Positions 1 to 8,153 of a stretch of 50,311 nucleotides of DNA are shown here, in pieces. Origin of the DNA: Massilia frigida (lineage in GTDB: Bacteria; Pseudomonadota; Gammaproteobacteria; Burkholderiales; Burkholderiaceae_D); assembly GCF_011682175.1 (NCBI RefSeq), contig NZ_WHJG01000046.1:1-50311 (forward strand). Reading direction: 5' to 3'. Under the pieces are notes generated by a model. The model did not search any database and had not been told where the DNA came from. It saw only the letters and a program-made list of their open reading frames with translations. Every line of letters starts with the position of its first letter. Positions within the stretch are counted from its first letter, which is position 1. A program made the position numbers and the translations under genes.

Positions 1-19
1 CACCAAGCTGTACAAGTTA

Positions 20-135
20 TGCCTGATGACCATAGTAAATCGGTACCACCCCTTCCCATCCCGAACAGGACCGTGAAACGATTTTACGCCGATGATAGTG
101 CTGCAACCAGTGTGAAAGTAGGTTATCATCAGGCT
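20..135 (+). rRNA. rrf: 5S ribosomal RNA
   Basis: This is a full-length 5S rRNA, about 116 nt. It opens with TGCCTGATGACC and closes with GGTTATCATCAGGCT, and these ends pair as helix I. The conserved loop region CCCATCCCGAACAGG is at about 57-71. The sequence is of betaproteobacterial (Burkholderiales) type. The 19 bases before it look like 23S-5S spacer, so the window starts inside an rRNA operon whose 16S and 23S genes lie off the left edge. The exact ends are uncertain by one or two bases. Confidence 0.96.
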
Positions 136-150
136 AGTTATAAGAGAAAG

Positions 151-208
151 ACCCCGGTAAGCCTAAGCGCGCTCAAGATCGCGCTTAGTGCAAACCGGGG
201 TTTTTTTT
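151..208 (+). terminator. Rho-independent terminator of the rRNA operon
   Basis: An outer stem ACCCCGGT / ACCGGGG encloses a second self-complementary segment, AAGCGCG / CGCGCTT. The stem is followed by eight T residues at 201-208. It lies 16 bases after the 5S gene, as expected for the end of an rrn operon. Confidence 0.92.
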
Positions 209-403
209 CGTCCGCAAACACGCATTTGCGCGAAACCGGGTATTCACCTTCCTCCTTAACAGCTCGCATCAGGCCGTATCCGCTCGCTTCTGGCGCGTCA
301 ATCACTTCAACATGTGCTACGAACGTTAAACTTTTGATGAAAGTGAAATTTTCAGCGCGCATGTTTCGGCTTCCGCGCAAATGGATAAAACAGAAGGAAA
401 AAA

Positions 404-747
404 ATGAGCGTTACACTTTCAATCGGAAATCCGATAAGTGAGTACGAAAAATGTTACGACCTTGCCGTTTCAACGGAGTCGGGGTTTCACTCCGTGATTG
501 CGTGATTGAGCCTATCGCGGAAAAATACGGGTTAACGCTTATAGATTGGGGAACTTTTTCTGAGGTCACGAAAGAGAATTTGACCCTGTTTCTTGAAGAG
601 GTAAATCTCATCCGTGATGCTATTTTGGTGTTGAGGGATGAGTCAATGGAGACCAAAATTCACTATCTGGGCCGGCTTGGCGAGTTGGCAAGTGAGTCGG
701 AGCGTCTAATAAAAGAACGACCGGATATGAGGCTTATGATTGGGTGA
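404..747 (+). pseudogene. Small unknown gene split by an 8-bp tandem duplication
   Basis: An ATG at 404 follows an AAGGAA ribosome site and encodes MSVTLSIGNPISEYEKC and so on, but stops after 33 codons at 503-505. The reading continues in another frame to the stop at 745-747, with the well-formed sequence EPIAEKYGLTLIDWGTF. At the junction the octamer CGTGATTG occurs twice in tandem (493-500 and 501-508). Removing one copy restores a single 111-residue frame reading GFHSVIEPIAEKYG. The restored product would be a soluble acidic protein that I do not recognise. Base composition is clearly lower in GC than the rest of the window, suggesting acquisition by transfer. An internal ATG at 451 could in principle express the 98-residue C-terminal part. 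The duplication could be a real mutation or an assembly error. Confidence 0.7.
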
Positions 748-1045
748 ATAAATACAGGCTAATTTGAGGCTGTATCTCGTTGTTAGTGGAAATGGACGTC
801 CAGCGCAGTAAGAGGGGATTCCACTGCCGCAGCGGGTTGTATGAGATTTGGCGGCGGATTTTGCATGTATTTAGCCTGATCACTCTTCTGGAAACGATGT
901 CAGGACTGACTTTCAGACACGGCATTTTCCGCAGAACGGTTACACGACCGGCGCTTCCACCGGCAGTGTTCATGCATTCGCAATCCGCGCGAGTGTTTCC
1001 GCAGAGGATACGGCAACCCAGCATCATGCGCGCCGGCGGGTCGGG
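748..1045. other. Intergenic stretch without a convincing gene
   Basis: A short imperfect hairpin (ATACAGGCT at 752-760, AGGCTGTAT at 767-775) follows the broken gene and may act as a weak terminator, though no T run follows. Short open frames here have no ribosome site or recognisable sequence. I see nothing else in this stretch. Confidence 0.5.
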
Positions 1046-1345
1046 TTAGAAGCCCTCGACCGCGCTGGTGGTATGGAAAACGCGCGGCGGTGCGCTGAAA
1101 AAGCCACCCACCAGCCGGCGCCATTCCAGGAAATCCTCGCTCTCCCGAAAATGCACCATGTGATCCTCGATGGTTTCCCATTCGACGAACAGCATGTAGC
1201 TGCCCGGTTCTTCGACCGAACGCTCCATGCGCATGCCATGACATCCTTTGGCGCGCTTGAACAGCGGTATGGCCTGCTGCACGCCTGCTTCAAACAGCTG
1301 CTCCGTTCCCGCAGCGACCTTCAGTTCCGCGACTTCCCTGAACAT
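1046..1345 (-). CDS. Antibiotic biosynthesis monooxygenase (ABM) domain protein
   Basis: A 99-residue single-domain protein of the dimeric alpha/beta-barrel ABM type. The family includes small cofactor-less monooxygenases, haem-degrading enzymes and many members of unknown activity. Family-like features are an N-terminal strand (FREVAELKV), the segment GCHGMRMERSVEEPGSYML, then FVEWETIEDHMVHFRES. The C-terminal part around FLEWRRLVGGFF is an amphipathic helix. The start at 1345 is preferred because AGGAG lies seven bases upstream; an upstream in-frame ATG at 1402 has no comparable site. It is a single gene divergent from the HD-domain gene at 1445, so the roughly 100 bases between them should hold both promoters. 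The family call is fairly sure; the substrate cannot be inferred. Confidence 0.8.
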   Translation of the reverse strand: MFREVAELKVAAGTEQLFEAGVQQAIPLFKRAKGCHGMRMERSVEEPGSYMLFVEWETIEDHMVHFRESEDFLEWRRLVGGFFSAPPRVFHTTSAVEGF

Positions 1346-1444
1346 GTTTTCTCCTGTTGATACCGACGCTTGCCGGCGTGCCGATATTGTAGCCAGTCGC
1401 ACGCATTTCTGCCGGCTGCGTTAAGATCGACCATCGGAGGAACA

Positions 1445-1990
1445 ATGACACAGCAGATCGATTACGCAGACCAGGAAGCATGGCTCAAGGCCTGGCGCTT
1501 TGCCGCCGAAGCCCACGCCCAGCAAAAATTCCCGGGCACCGACATGCCCTATCTGGTCCATCTGGGAATGGTGGGCATGGAGCTTCTCGGCGCCCATGCG
1601 CAGGACCCGATCGACGGCATCGGCATTGCCATGCAATGCGCCATCCTGCACGACGCGATGGAGGATCAGGATGTCTCGCACGGCACGCTGGTCGCTGAAT
1701 TCGGGCTGGCCGTGGCCGACGGCGTGGCCGCCTTGTCGAAGTCGCCCAGCCTCCCGAAGGCGGAAGCCATGGCCGACAGCTTGAAAAGAATCCTGCTGCA
1801 GCCAAAGGCCATATGGTGCGTCAAGCTGGCCGACCGTATCAGCAACCTGGAAGCGCCACCGCATTACTGGTCGCAGGAAAAAATCACTGCCTACGGCGAG
1901 GAGGGCAACGTCATCCTCGCCGCGCTAGGCGCGGCCAATGGCTACCTGGCGCGCCGCCTCGCCGCCAAGATCGCCGCCTATCCTTCCTGA
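1445..1990 (+). CDS. Stand-alone HD-domain hydrolase of the SpoT/Mesh1 (small alarmone hydrolase) type
   Basis: A 181-residue protein consisting only of an HD phosphohydrolase domain. The SpoT/Mesh1 hydrolase pattern is visible: H24 in AHAQQKFPG followed by YLVHL (H39), the HD pair H69-D70 with E73-D74 in ILHDAMED, and D130 in [10 protein letters not shown]. In SpoT and Mesh1 these positions bind manganese and the nucleotide and remove the 3'-pyrophosphate of (p)ppGpp. There is no synthetase, TGS or ACT domain. The start follows GGAGG by four bases. The 3' end overlaps the convergent exonuclease gene by 13 bases. The role is inferred from fold motifs; activity on ppGpp or another nucleotide such as NADPH is possible but unshown. 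The full-length rel/spoT genes are expected elsewhere in the genome. Confidence 0.8.
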   Translation: MTQQIDYADQEAWLKAWRFAAEAHAQQKFPGTDMPYLVHLGMVGMELLGAHAQDPIDGIGIAMQCAILHDAMEDQDVSHGTLVAEFGLAVADGVAALSKSPSLPKAEAMADSLKRILLQPKAIWCVKLADRISNLEAPPHYWSQEKITAYGEEGNVILAALGAANGYLARRLAAKIAAYPS

Positions 1991-2550
1991 GCGCCGCGTT
2001 TCAGGTTTTCGGCCAGCATATTGCAGAACAGCGCACCCTGTTCGATGGCGTCATCGAGCGCCACATGCGAATGGGGCAGGGGATCGAACCAGTGCTTGGG
2101 CATATTGCGCTTGGTGCTGTCGCGGTAACCGCGCTTCATCACGGCCATCGCGTACGATTTGATATCGAGCGCGGAATGGCTGAACGGGCTCTCCCCGGTA
2201 AAGCGGATCAGGTACCAGTACACGAACAGGAAATCGAAGCCGGCCGGGTAAGCCACGAACACCGGCTTGCCCGGCAGCGCCTTGACCCATGCCAGATAGC
2301 GCTGCATGGCCGCCAGTGGCGTTTCCAGGTCCGCGCGGCAGGCTGCCCACGCCTCGGGCTGGGTCAGCCACCACGCGGCGGTGGCAGGATGCGCGGCGGC
2401 GTCGGGCAGGCATTCCAGGTTCGCGCTGAAGGTCGCGACGCATGTCTTGTCGGCCAAGTAGGCTGCCGATCCGATGCTGAGCATCGAATGCGGTCCGGGA
2501 ATCGGGCCGTCGGTTTCGACGTCGGTACTGATGTAGATTTCTTGCTTCAT
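1978..2550 (-). CDS. DEDDh-family 3'-5' exonuclease
   Basis: A 190-residue protein with the exonuclease motifs of the DnaQ/RNase T superfamily. Motif I is [10 protein letters not shown] with D10 and E12. The C-terminal motif [11 protein letters not shown] supplies the histidine and aspartate of the DEDDh type. The middle carries [18 protein letters not shown], probably motif II. Family members trim RNA or DNA from the 3' end with two metal ions. The length fits a nuclease domain alone, with no polymerase partner. It lies 27 bases downstream of the small exported-protein gene and could be the last gene of the tssK-tssL transcript. It is more likely a housekeeping gene next to the T6SS locus than part of it. 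Confidence 0.78.
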   Translation of the reverse strand: MKQEIYISTDVETDGPIPGPHSMLSIGSAAYLADKTCVATFSANLECLPDAAAHPATAAWWLTQPEAWAACRADLETPLAAMQRYLAWVKALPGKPVFVAYPAGFDFLFVYWYLIRFTGESPFSHSALDIKSYAMAVMKRGYRDSTKRNMPKHWFDPLPHSHVALDDAIEQGALFCNMLAENLKRGAQEG

Positions 2551-2577
2551 GTTTCCTCAAACCGGGTTACGGGTCAC

Positions 2578-3111
2578 TCATGGCGGCGGCGCTTTCGCGG
2601 GATCGAACGCGATCGACGACAGGCAGTCCGGATTGCGCTCGGCGAAACCAAACGACAGCGTACCCCATGAGCGCTGGCTTGTGTGCGAGGTCGTCTCGTG
2701 GAAGGAGCGGCCGCGCGGATAGCCGGTAAGGCGCAGCGTGCCGTACTGGCGGCGCACGTCGGCAAGGGAGACGCAGCTGCCGCCGATGTCGAGCACCATG
2801 AACCCCGGATGGCTGCCTTCGCGCGCGATGCGCAGGTCGACATTGGCGATCACCACGCCGCCGGCGAGCGGCACGGGGGTGCTTTCGTAGAGATAAAACA
2901 GCTCGTTGCCGCCCCTGCCGGTCGCGCGCAGGGTGGCACCGAGTACGCGCTCCACGTGCGCCCTGGCGAATGGCACGCGTACGGCCAGCGCCACGACGGC
3001 TTCCCATAAGGTCAACTGCGGTGCTGCGATAACGGCCGCCCTGGCTGCTGCCGGCGCTGCCGGCGCGGCGGCCGCGAACAACGCGATCAGGCCGGCGCGG
3101 ATGCGCCGCAT
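2578..3111 (-). CDS. Small exported protein of unknown function in the tssK-tssL operon
   Basis: A 177-residue protein I do not recognise. The first 26 residues form a classic signal peptide (MRRIRAGLIALFAAAAPAA, then an Ala-rich stretch), so it should be periplasmic. The mature part is beta-rich and holds two cysteines, in GGSCVSLADV and NPDCLSSIAF, which could form a disulphide. It starts 28 bases after the tssL stop on the same strand, so it is probably co-transcribed with tssK and tssL. No strong ribosome site precedes the ATG; an upstream ATG at 3134 is out of frame. Position suggests a periplasmic accessory, or an immunity-like protein, of the secretion system, but this is inference only. 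Confidence 0.6.
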   Translation of the reverse strand: MRRIRAGLIALFAAAAPAAPAAARAAVIAAPQLTLWEAVVALAVRVPFARAHVERVLGATLRATGRGGNELFYLYESTPVPLAGGVVIANVDLRIAREGSHPGFMVLDIGGSCVSLADVRRQYGTLRLTGYPRGRSFHETTSHTSQRSWGTLSFGFAERNPDCLSSIAFDPAKAPPP

Positions 3112-3139
3112 GCCGATGCCGGCGCGGCGCGCATGCGGG

Positions 3140-3907
3140 TCAAGGCAGCGTGATGGTCAGGTTGGCGGCGCGCGGCGCCAGCTTGACCACATCGTTATAG
3201 CCGGCCATGCGTTCCTCGGTGGTCTTGCCGAGCGAAGCGCGCAGGCCGATATAGCCGAGGATGCAGATCAATCCGAACACCGAGCACAGAACCCACAGCG
3301 GAAGGTCGCTGCGCAGCTTGTGCACGATCTGGTCGGGCCGGTCGGCGTGCGGCGCGAAGCCCCCGCGCTTGCCCTTCATGTTGGCGATTTCATCGCCCAG
3401 GCGCGCGGTCAGGTAGTTCAGCTTTTCCGAACCTTCCAGGATATAGCGGCCCTGGAAGCCCAGCAGCAGGCACATATGGAACACTTCCAGCGCCTGCAAG
3501 TGCGTGCTGCCGCGCGTGCGCAGCGATTCGAGGCGGTGATAGAAATTCTCGCCGGCCAGCTGGTCGCCGAACAGCACCAGTTGCAGCGGGCGCCGTTCCC
3601 ACTCGTCGCGGATCGAGAAGGTCGAGCGCAGGATGATTTCATCGACGGCCGCGCAGAAGGCATACTTGGCGGCGTCGATATCGTCGGCCGAGGCGCCCTG
3701 TTTCTTGGCGCCGCGCGTGAACTCTTCGAGAAACTGCGTGGTCTTGTGCTGGAAGTCGGCATTGTCTTGCGGGCCGTTGCCGTTCTTGAGCATGAACAGC
3801 GCGTAAAAACCGTCGTACATCAGGTCCAGCAGCGTTTGCGGGGTGGCTCCCGCAGCGGCGGCGGCAACCGGGCCGCCGGCCATCAGCGAGGGTGCAGTGG
3901 TAGTCAT
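3140..3907 (-). CDS. tssL: T6SS inner-membrane protein TssL (DotU/IcmH family)
   Basis: TssL joins TssM and TssJ in the membrane complex that docks the type VI secretion baseplate. The 255-residue protein has a variable Ala-rich N-terminus, a cytoplasmic DotU domain at about 25-200 with conserved segments KYAFCAAVDEIIL and CLLLGFQGRY, and one transmembrane helix at about 203-222 near the C-terminus. Only some 30 residues follow the helix, so the peptidoglycan-binding OmpA domain present on longer TssL proteins is missing. A separate OmpA-like gene at 16549-17316 may supply it. It is 17 bases downstream of tssK and should be co-transcribed with it. Confidence 0.95.
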   Translation of the reverse strand: MTTTAPSLMAGGPVAAAAAGATPQTLLDLMYDGFYALFMLKNGNGPQDNADFQHKTTQFLEEFTRGAKKQGASADDIDAAKYAFCAAVDEIILRSTFSIRDEWERRPLQLVLFGDQLAGENFYHRLESLRTRGSTHLQALEVFHMCLLLGFQGRYILEGSEKLNYLTARLGDEIANMKGKRGGFAPHADRPDQIVHKLRSDLPLWVLCSVFGLICILGYIGLRASLGKTTEERMAGYNDVVKLAPRAANLTITLP

Positions 3908-3924
3908 GTGGGTAAGTCCTTGGG

Positions 3925-5265
3925 TCAGGAGGTGACGGCGATCAGTTCCAGGGTCAGCTCGCGCAAGCCTTCAGGAACATAGATGGAAATCGATTGCGCC
4001 TGCATCATCCGTTCGTACATCTGGCCCTTGGCCTCGATCGTGAAGTAGATGGTGTCGGGGCGTACCGGCACGGCTGGCGGCACCTGCGGCGCGTGCTGCA
4101 GGCGCACGCCCGGCATGGCCGAGAGCACGAATTTTTCAACGTCGTCCGGCGCGCCGATCTTGAAGCGCAGCGGCACCACGTCCACCAGTTCGATGGCCGG
4201 CAAATTGGCCGACACGGCCAGGTAAAACGCGGTCTTGTCGTCGATCTTGCCCGACTCCAGCGAGCCCAGATAGTAGGAGGGCTTGATTAGATCGAGCGCA
4301 ATGGCGAAGTACTTTGACGAGATTACAGTGTCCAGCAGGTCGCGGATGATCGTGTTCAATTTCGCGAACGCGGGCCCCGGATCGGCGTGCTGGTAGGGCG
4401 GCAGGTCGGCCAGGGTCCAGCTCCTGGAAAACGTCATCAGCGCCCCCGCCACGCCCAGCAGCGCTTCGTACAGGCGCTCCGGATGCAGGCCCGGATGGTG
4501 GAAGTAGTGCGTCAGCGAGGCATACGCGGTGCTGGCCGTGTGCAGCAGCCAGAACGAGGACATGTCGCCGGAACGGAATTCGATCACGTTCTTGCTCGGC
4601 TCGCGGTGGTGGCCGTACAGCGCGCTCACTTTCGCTTGCAGCGCATCGATCAGGCGGCGCAATTGCAGGAACAGGATCGGGGCGCTGCGCACCGACATGC
4701 TCGGCGGCACGAACGCCGGGTCCATCTCGAAGCCGCCGGTGGCCACGCGGCGCAGGCGCAGCAGCGGGAAGTGGGTGTAAGAATCGCGCGGCTCGAATTC
4801 GGAAATCAGGCGCACGCTCTTTTTCAGGTAGGTCAGCTGGGCTTGCGCGGCTTGGGTGTACAGGTCGGGCGTGTCCGCATTGGCCTGCACGAAGCGGGCC
4901 GCGTTGGCGGTCTGGCCGAGCGGCGCGAAGTTGCCGCCGAACGGCTTAAAGGCGGGCAGGGCGGCGTAAAAGGTGACGGTCTGCTGCGACTGCAGCAGCT
5001 GGCTCAGGTCCACCGTCTCGGGCAGGGCGTCGGCGCCTGGCGCGTCGACCAGTTCGCCGTCCTGGAAGCGCAGCGACAGTTCCAGCACGCGCAGCGCATT
5101 GTTGGCCAGCGCGTCGCGGTCGACCTGCAACTGGTTCACTCCCCACGCGTAGGGATGGACTGCCTTCACGCTTTCGTGCAGGCGGTGCTCGTGGTACTGA
5201 TCCTGCTGCTGGAAGTGCTGGGGCCGGAGGAATAATCCTTCGCCCCAGAGGACTTTGCTAGACAT
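3925..5265 (-). CDS. tssK: T6SS baseplate protein TssK
   Basis: TssK is a trimeric baseplate subunit that links the TssEFG wedge to TssL and TssM. The 446-residue length is typical. The N-terminus MSSKVLWGEGLFLRPQHFQ is the family hallmark, and later conserved parts include FPLLRLRRV and SYYLGSLE. It is the first gene of a leftward transcript (tssK, tssL, exported protein, perhaps the exonuclease). The lipoprotein-tssB operon runs the other way across a 233-bp AT-rich gap, so this arm and the sheath/baseplate arm are probably transcribed from a shared control region. Confidence 0.96.
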   Translation of the reverse strand: MSSKVLWGEGLFLRPQHFQQQDQYHEHRLHESVKAVHPYAWGVNQLQVDRDALANNALRVLELSLRFQDGELVDAPGADALPETVDLSQLLQSQQTVTFYAALPAFKPFGGNFAPLGQTANAARFVQANADTPDLYTQAAQAQLTYLKKSVRLISEFEPRDSYTHFPLLRLRRVATGGFEMDPAFVPPSMSVRSAPILFLQLRRLIDALQAKVSALYGHHREPSKNVIEFRSGDMSSFWLLHTASTAYASLTHYFHHPGLHPERLYEALLGVAGALMTFSRSWTLADLPPYQHADPGPAFAKLNTIIRDLLDTVISSKYFAIALDLIKPSYYLGSLESGKIDDKTAFYLAVSANLPAIELVDVVPLRFKIGAPDDVEKFVLSAMPGVRLQHAPQVPPAVPVRPDTIYFTIEAKGQMYERMMQAQSISIYVPEGLRELTLELIAVTS

Positions 5266-5498
5266 GCTGTGGGCACCTTTGAAAAATTTTGTATTTATTT
5301 AAAAAACTAATTAGCGGAACAATAACATTTATGAGAAGATTTGTCTTCGACCTGATGAAACGTGCGCGCCTACTACAAAGTGAGAATGTGTGATTTTCAA
5401 TTGAGCGATGTAAAATTTCAATCTCTGCTAACGTTGCCCGTGTAATAAGTGTTACAATATACACATTATTTTTTCGACAATGCTTTCAAGGATACCGC
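5266..5498. promoter_or_regulatory. Divergent control region between the two T6SS arms
   Basis: This 233-bp gap separates the divergent starts of tssK and the TPR lipoprotein gene and is markedly AT-rich against its GC-rich flanks. A TACAAT hexamer at 5453-5458 lies within the partly symmetric stretch GTGTAATAAGTGTTACAATA. I could not pair it with a convincing -35 box, and I see no sigma-54 GG-N10-GC element. The region must carry promoters for both operons, but the exact sites are not resolved. Confidence 0.5.
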
Positions 5499-6077
5499 AT
5501 GACCTCTTTTTCCGATCTGAAGCACCTGTTCGGCGTCATTGCCTGTGCCGCGGCCCTCTCTGCCTGTGGTACCACGGCGGTGGCGCCGAAGGGCCCGGCG
5601 CCGCTGGCCGATCTGCTCAACCAGGCGACCCAGGCCGCCGGTTCCGGCCAGAAGGAACAGGCCGTCTCCATGTGGAAGCAGGCCGCTGCCGCCTATCCGG
5701 CCGACAAGGCGCCGTGGGCCAGCATCGCCCAGACCCGCTACGACGCCGGCCAGTACGGCGAAGCGATCGTCAGCGCCCAGGAGGTGTTGTTGCGTGATCC
5801 CAACGACAAGGCGGCCAACAGCATCATCGCCATCGCCGGCCTGCGCCTGTCGACCCGCGCCCTGGGCGACCTGAACCGCCAGAACGGCATGACCCCGGCA
5901 CTGCGCACCGAGTCCCAGGACCTGGCCAAGCTGTTGCGCGAAAACCTGGGTGAGAACCCGGTGGCGAGCACGGCGCGCCGCACCGAACCGGTCAAGCGCC
6001 GTGACAAGGCCGAGAAGACGTCCAAGACCGACAAGGACGATGGCAACAAATCCGACCCATTCGACTTGCTCAAGTAA
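5499..6077 (+). CDS. TPR-containing T6SS-associated lipoprotein
   Basis: A 192-residue outer- or inner-membrane lipoprotein. The signal peptide ends in the lipobox LSAC with acylated C23. Residues about 50-115 form tetratricopeptide-like helix pairs (EQAVSMWKQAAAAYP, then APWASIAQTRYDAGQYGEA). The tail after residue 155 is a highly charged Lys/Arg/Asp stretch. It is the first gene of the tssB-C-hcp-E-F-G-H operon, 39 bases before tssB. No ordinary TssJ (a beta-sandwich lipoprotein) is found in the window, so this protein may cooperate with or replace TssJ at the outer membrane. That is inference from position and lipidation; the fold is different. Confidence 0.82.
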   Translation: MTSFSDLKHLFGVIACAAALSACGTTAVAPKGPAPLADLLNQATQAAGSGQKEQAVSMWKQAAAAYPADKAPWASIAQTRYDAGQYGEAIVSAQEVLLRDPNDKAANSIIAIAGLRLSTRALGDLNRQNGMTPALRTESQDLAKLLRENLGENPVASTARRTEPVKRRDKAEKTSKTDKDDGNKSDPFDLLK

Positions 6078-6116
6078 GCCGGCGATTTACGCTCCAACCA
6101 TGTAGAAGGAACTACC

Positions 6117-6626
6117 ATGTCCAAGAAAGAAAGTGTCCAAAAGCGTCTGCAAAAAGTGCGTCCACCGCGCGTGCAGATGACCTATGACGTCGAAATCGGC
6201 GATGCGATCGAAAGCAAGGAGCTGCCGTTCGTGATGGGCGTCGTGGGCGATTTCGGCGGCAGTTCCGAAGTCGAGAAGAAGCGCCTGAAAGACCGCAATT
6301 TCGTCGGCATCGACCGCGACAATTTCGATGAAGTCATGAAGGGCGTCGAGCCGCGCGCCGCTTACCGCGTCAACAATACCCTGACCGGCGAGGGCGGCAA
6401 GTTCGCCGTCGACCTCAAGTTCAAGTCGATGGAAGATTTCCGTCCCGAGGCGGTGGTCCAGCAAGTCGAGCCGCTGCGCAAGCTGCTCGAAGCGCGTACC
6501 AAGCTGGCCGACCTGCGCAACAAGCTGGCCGGCAACGACAAACTCGAAGACATCCTCAACGATGTGCTCAGCAACACCGAGAAATTGGCCGAACTCGGCC
6601 AGCAAGCCAACGCCAAGAAAGACTGA
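6117..6626 (+). CDS. tssB: T6SS contractile sheath small subunit TssB (VipA)
   Basis: TssB pairs with TssC to build the contractile sheath that propels the Hcp tube. The 169-residue protein has the usual length and shows conserved segments: KRLQKVRPPRVQMTYDVE near the start, LPFVMGVVGDFGG in the middle, and the C-terminal helix around LRKLLEARTKLADLRNKL that packs against TssC. An AAGGAA ribosome site precedes the ATG. It ends two bases before tssC, consistent with coupled synthesis of the two sheath partners. Confidence 0.97.
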   Translation: MSKKESVQKRLQKVRPPRVQMTYDVEIGDAIESKELPFVMGVVGDFGGSSEVEKKRLKDRNFVGIDRDNFDEVMKGVEPRAAYRVNNTLTGEGGKFAVDLKFKSMEDFRPEAVVQQVEPLRKLLEARTKLADLRNKLAGNDKLEDILNDVLSNTEKLAELGQQANAKKD

Positions 6627-6628
6627 TC

Positions 6629-8116
6629 ATGTCCGCTCAACTGACCCCTGCCTCCGGCGCCGCCGCGACGACCCATGAAACGGCCTTGCTCGACCAGATC
6701 GTCGAACAGAGCAAGGTGGCCAAATCGAGCGTCGAGCACGCCCGCGCCAAGGACTTGATTTCGGAACTGGTGCACCAGGTGATGGATGGCACGGTGATCG
6801 TGTCGGACAACCTGTCGGCCACCATCGATGCCCGCGTCGCCGAACTGGACCGCATGATTTCGGACCAGCTCTCGGCCGTGATGCACGCGCCCGAATTCCA
6901 GAAGCTCGAAAGCAGCTGGACCGGCCTGAACTACCTGGTGAAAAACACCTCGACCGGCACCAACCTCAAGATCAAGATGCTCAACGCCACCAAGCGCGAG
7001 CTGGTCAAGGACTTCCAGAGCGCGCTCGAGTTCGACCAGAGCACGATGTTCAAGAAGGTCTACGAGGAAGAATTCGGTACCTTCGGGGGCGCTCCGTTCG
7101 GTTCGCTCCTGGGCGACTTCGAAATCACCCGCCAGCCGGAAGACATGTATTTCGTCGAGCAGATGTCGCACATCGCCGCCGCCGCCCACGCGCCCTTCAT
7201 CACCTCGGCCTCGCCCGAGCTGTTCGGCCTGGAAAGCTACAGCGAACTGGGCAAACCGCGCGACCTGGCCAAGATCTTCGACACGGTCGAATACGCCAAA
7301 TGGAAATCGTTCCGCGAATCCGAAGATTCGCGCTACGTCGGCATCACCCTGCCGCGCTTCCTGGGGCGCCTGCCATTCCACCCGGCCGATGGCGCCACCA
7401 CCGAAGGCTTTAACTTCGTGGAAGACGTGGACGGCACCGACCACCACAAATACCTGTGGTGCAACGCGGCCTACGCCTTCGCGACCAAGCTGACCGGCGC
7501 CTTCGACGACTTCGGCTGGTGCGCGGCGATCCGCGGCGTGGAAGGCGGCGGCCTGGTCGAAGACTTGCCGACCCACACCTTCAAGACCGATGAAGGCGAA
7601 GTCGCGCTCAAGTGCCCTGCCGAAATCGCGATCACCGACCGCCGCGAGAAAGAGCTGTCCGACCTGGGCTTCATCTCGCTGGTGCACTGCAAGAATACCG
7701 ACTACGCGGCCTTCTTCGGCGCCCAGTCGGCCCAGAAAGCCAAGAAGTACAACACCGATTCGGCCAACGCCAACGCGGTCCTGTCGGCCCAGCTGCAATA
7801 CATCTTCGCCGTCTCGCGGATTGCCCACTACATGAAGGCCATGATGCGCGACAAGATCGGCAGCTTTGCCGCCGCGTCGAACGTCGAAGACCACCTGAAC
7901 CGCTGGCTGACCCAATATGTGCTGCTCGACGATAACGCAAGCCAGGAACAGAAAGCCCAGTTCCCGCTGCGCGAAGCGTCGGTGCAAGTATCGGAAGTGC
8001 CGGGCCGTCCGGGCGTGTACCGCGCCGTGTCGTTCCTGCGTCCGCACTTCCAGCTCGACGAGCTTTCCGTTTCACTCCGTCTGGTCGCGGAGCTACCACC
8101 ATCGACCAAATCGTAG
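6629..8116 (+). CDS. tssC: T6SS contractile sheath large subunit TssC (VipB)
   Basis: This 495-residue protein is the large sheath subunit and is of standard length. Highly conserved family segments include FQKLESSWTGLNYLVKNT at about residue 90, GDFEITRQPEDM at about 165, and SRYVGITLPRFLGRLP at about 235. The C-terminal region with FAVSRIAHYMKAMMRDKIG forms the handle recognised by ClpV and carries the strand joining sheath subunits. It lies two bases downstream of tssB and 37 bases upstream of hcp. Confidence 0.97.
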   Translation: MSAQLTPASGAAATTHETALLDQIVEQSKVAKSSVEHARAKDLISELVHQVMDGTVIVSDNLSATIDARVAELDRMISDQLSAVMHAPEFQKLESSWTGLNYLVKNTSTGTNLKIKMLNATKRELVKDFQSALEFDQSTMFKKVYEEEFGTFGGAPFGSLLGDFEITRQPEDMYFVEQMSHIAAAAHAPFITSASPELFGLESYSELGKPRDLAKIFDTVEYAKWKSFRESEDSRYVGITLPRFLGRLPFHPADGATTEGFNFVEDVDGTDHHKYLWCNAAYAFATKLTGAFDDFGWCAAIRGVEGGGLVEDLPTHTFKTDEGEVALKCPAEIAITDRREKELSDLGFISLVHCKNTDYAAFFGAQSAQKAKKYNTDSANANAVLSAQLQYIFAVSRIAHYMKAMMRDKIGSFAAASNVEDHLNRWLTQYVLLDDNASQEQKAQFPLREASVQVSEVPGRPGVYRAVSFLRPHFQLDELSVSLRLVAELPPSTKS

Positions 8117-8153
8117 CACCCCGTAGTACCTATAAACCACTGAAAGGAACACA

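Noticed and set aside
138-362. A leftward open frame beginning MRAENFTFIK and reading protein-like in the middle (VEVIDAPEASGYGLMRAV).
   Set aside because: Its last third is encoded by the rRNA terminator hairpin and its stop lies just beyond the hairpin. No family is recognised. It may be a gene remnant, but support is too thin to list.
5430-5460. Possible sigma-54 or strong sigma-70 promoter for the T6SS operon.
   Set aside because: The GG-N10-GC element is absent, and the TACAAT hexamer has no partner at proper distance, so only the region as a whole is reported.
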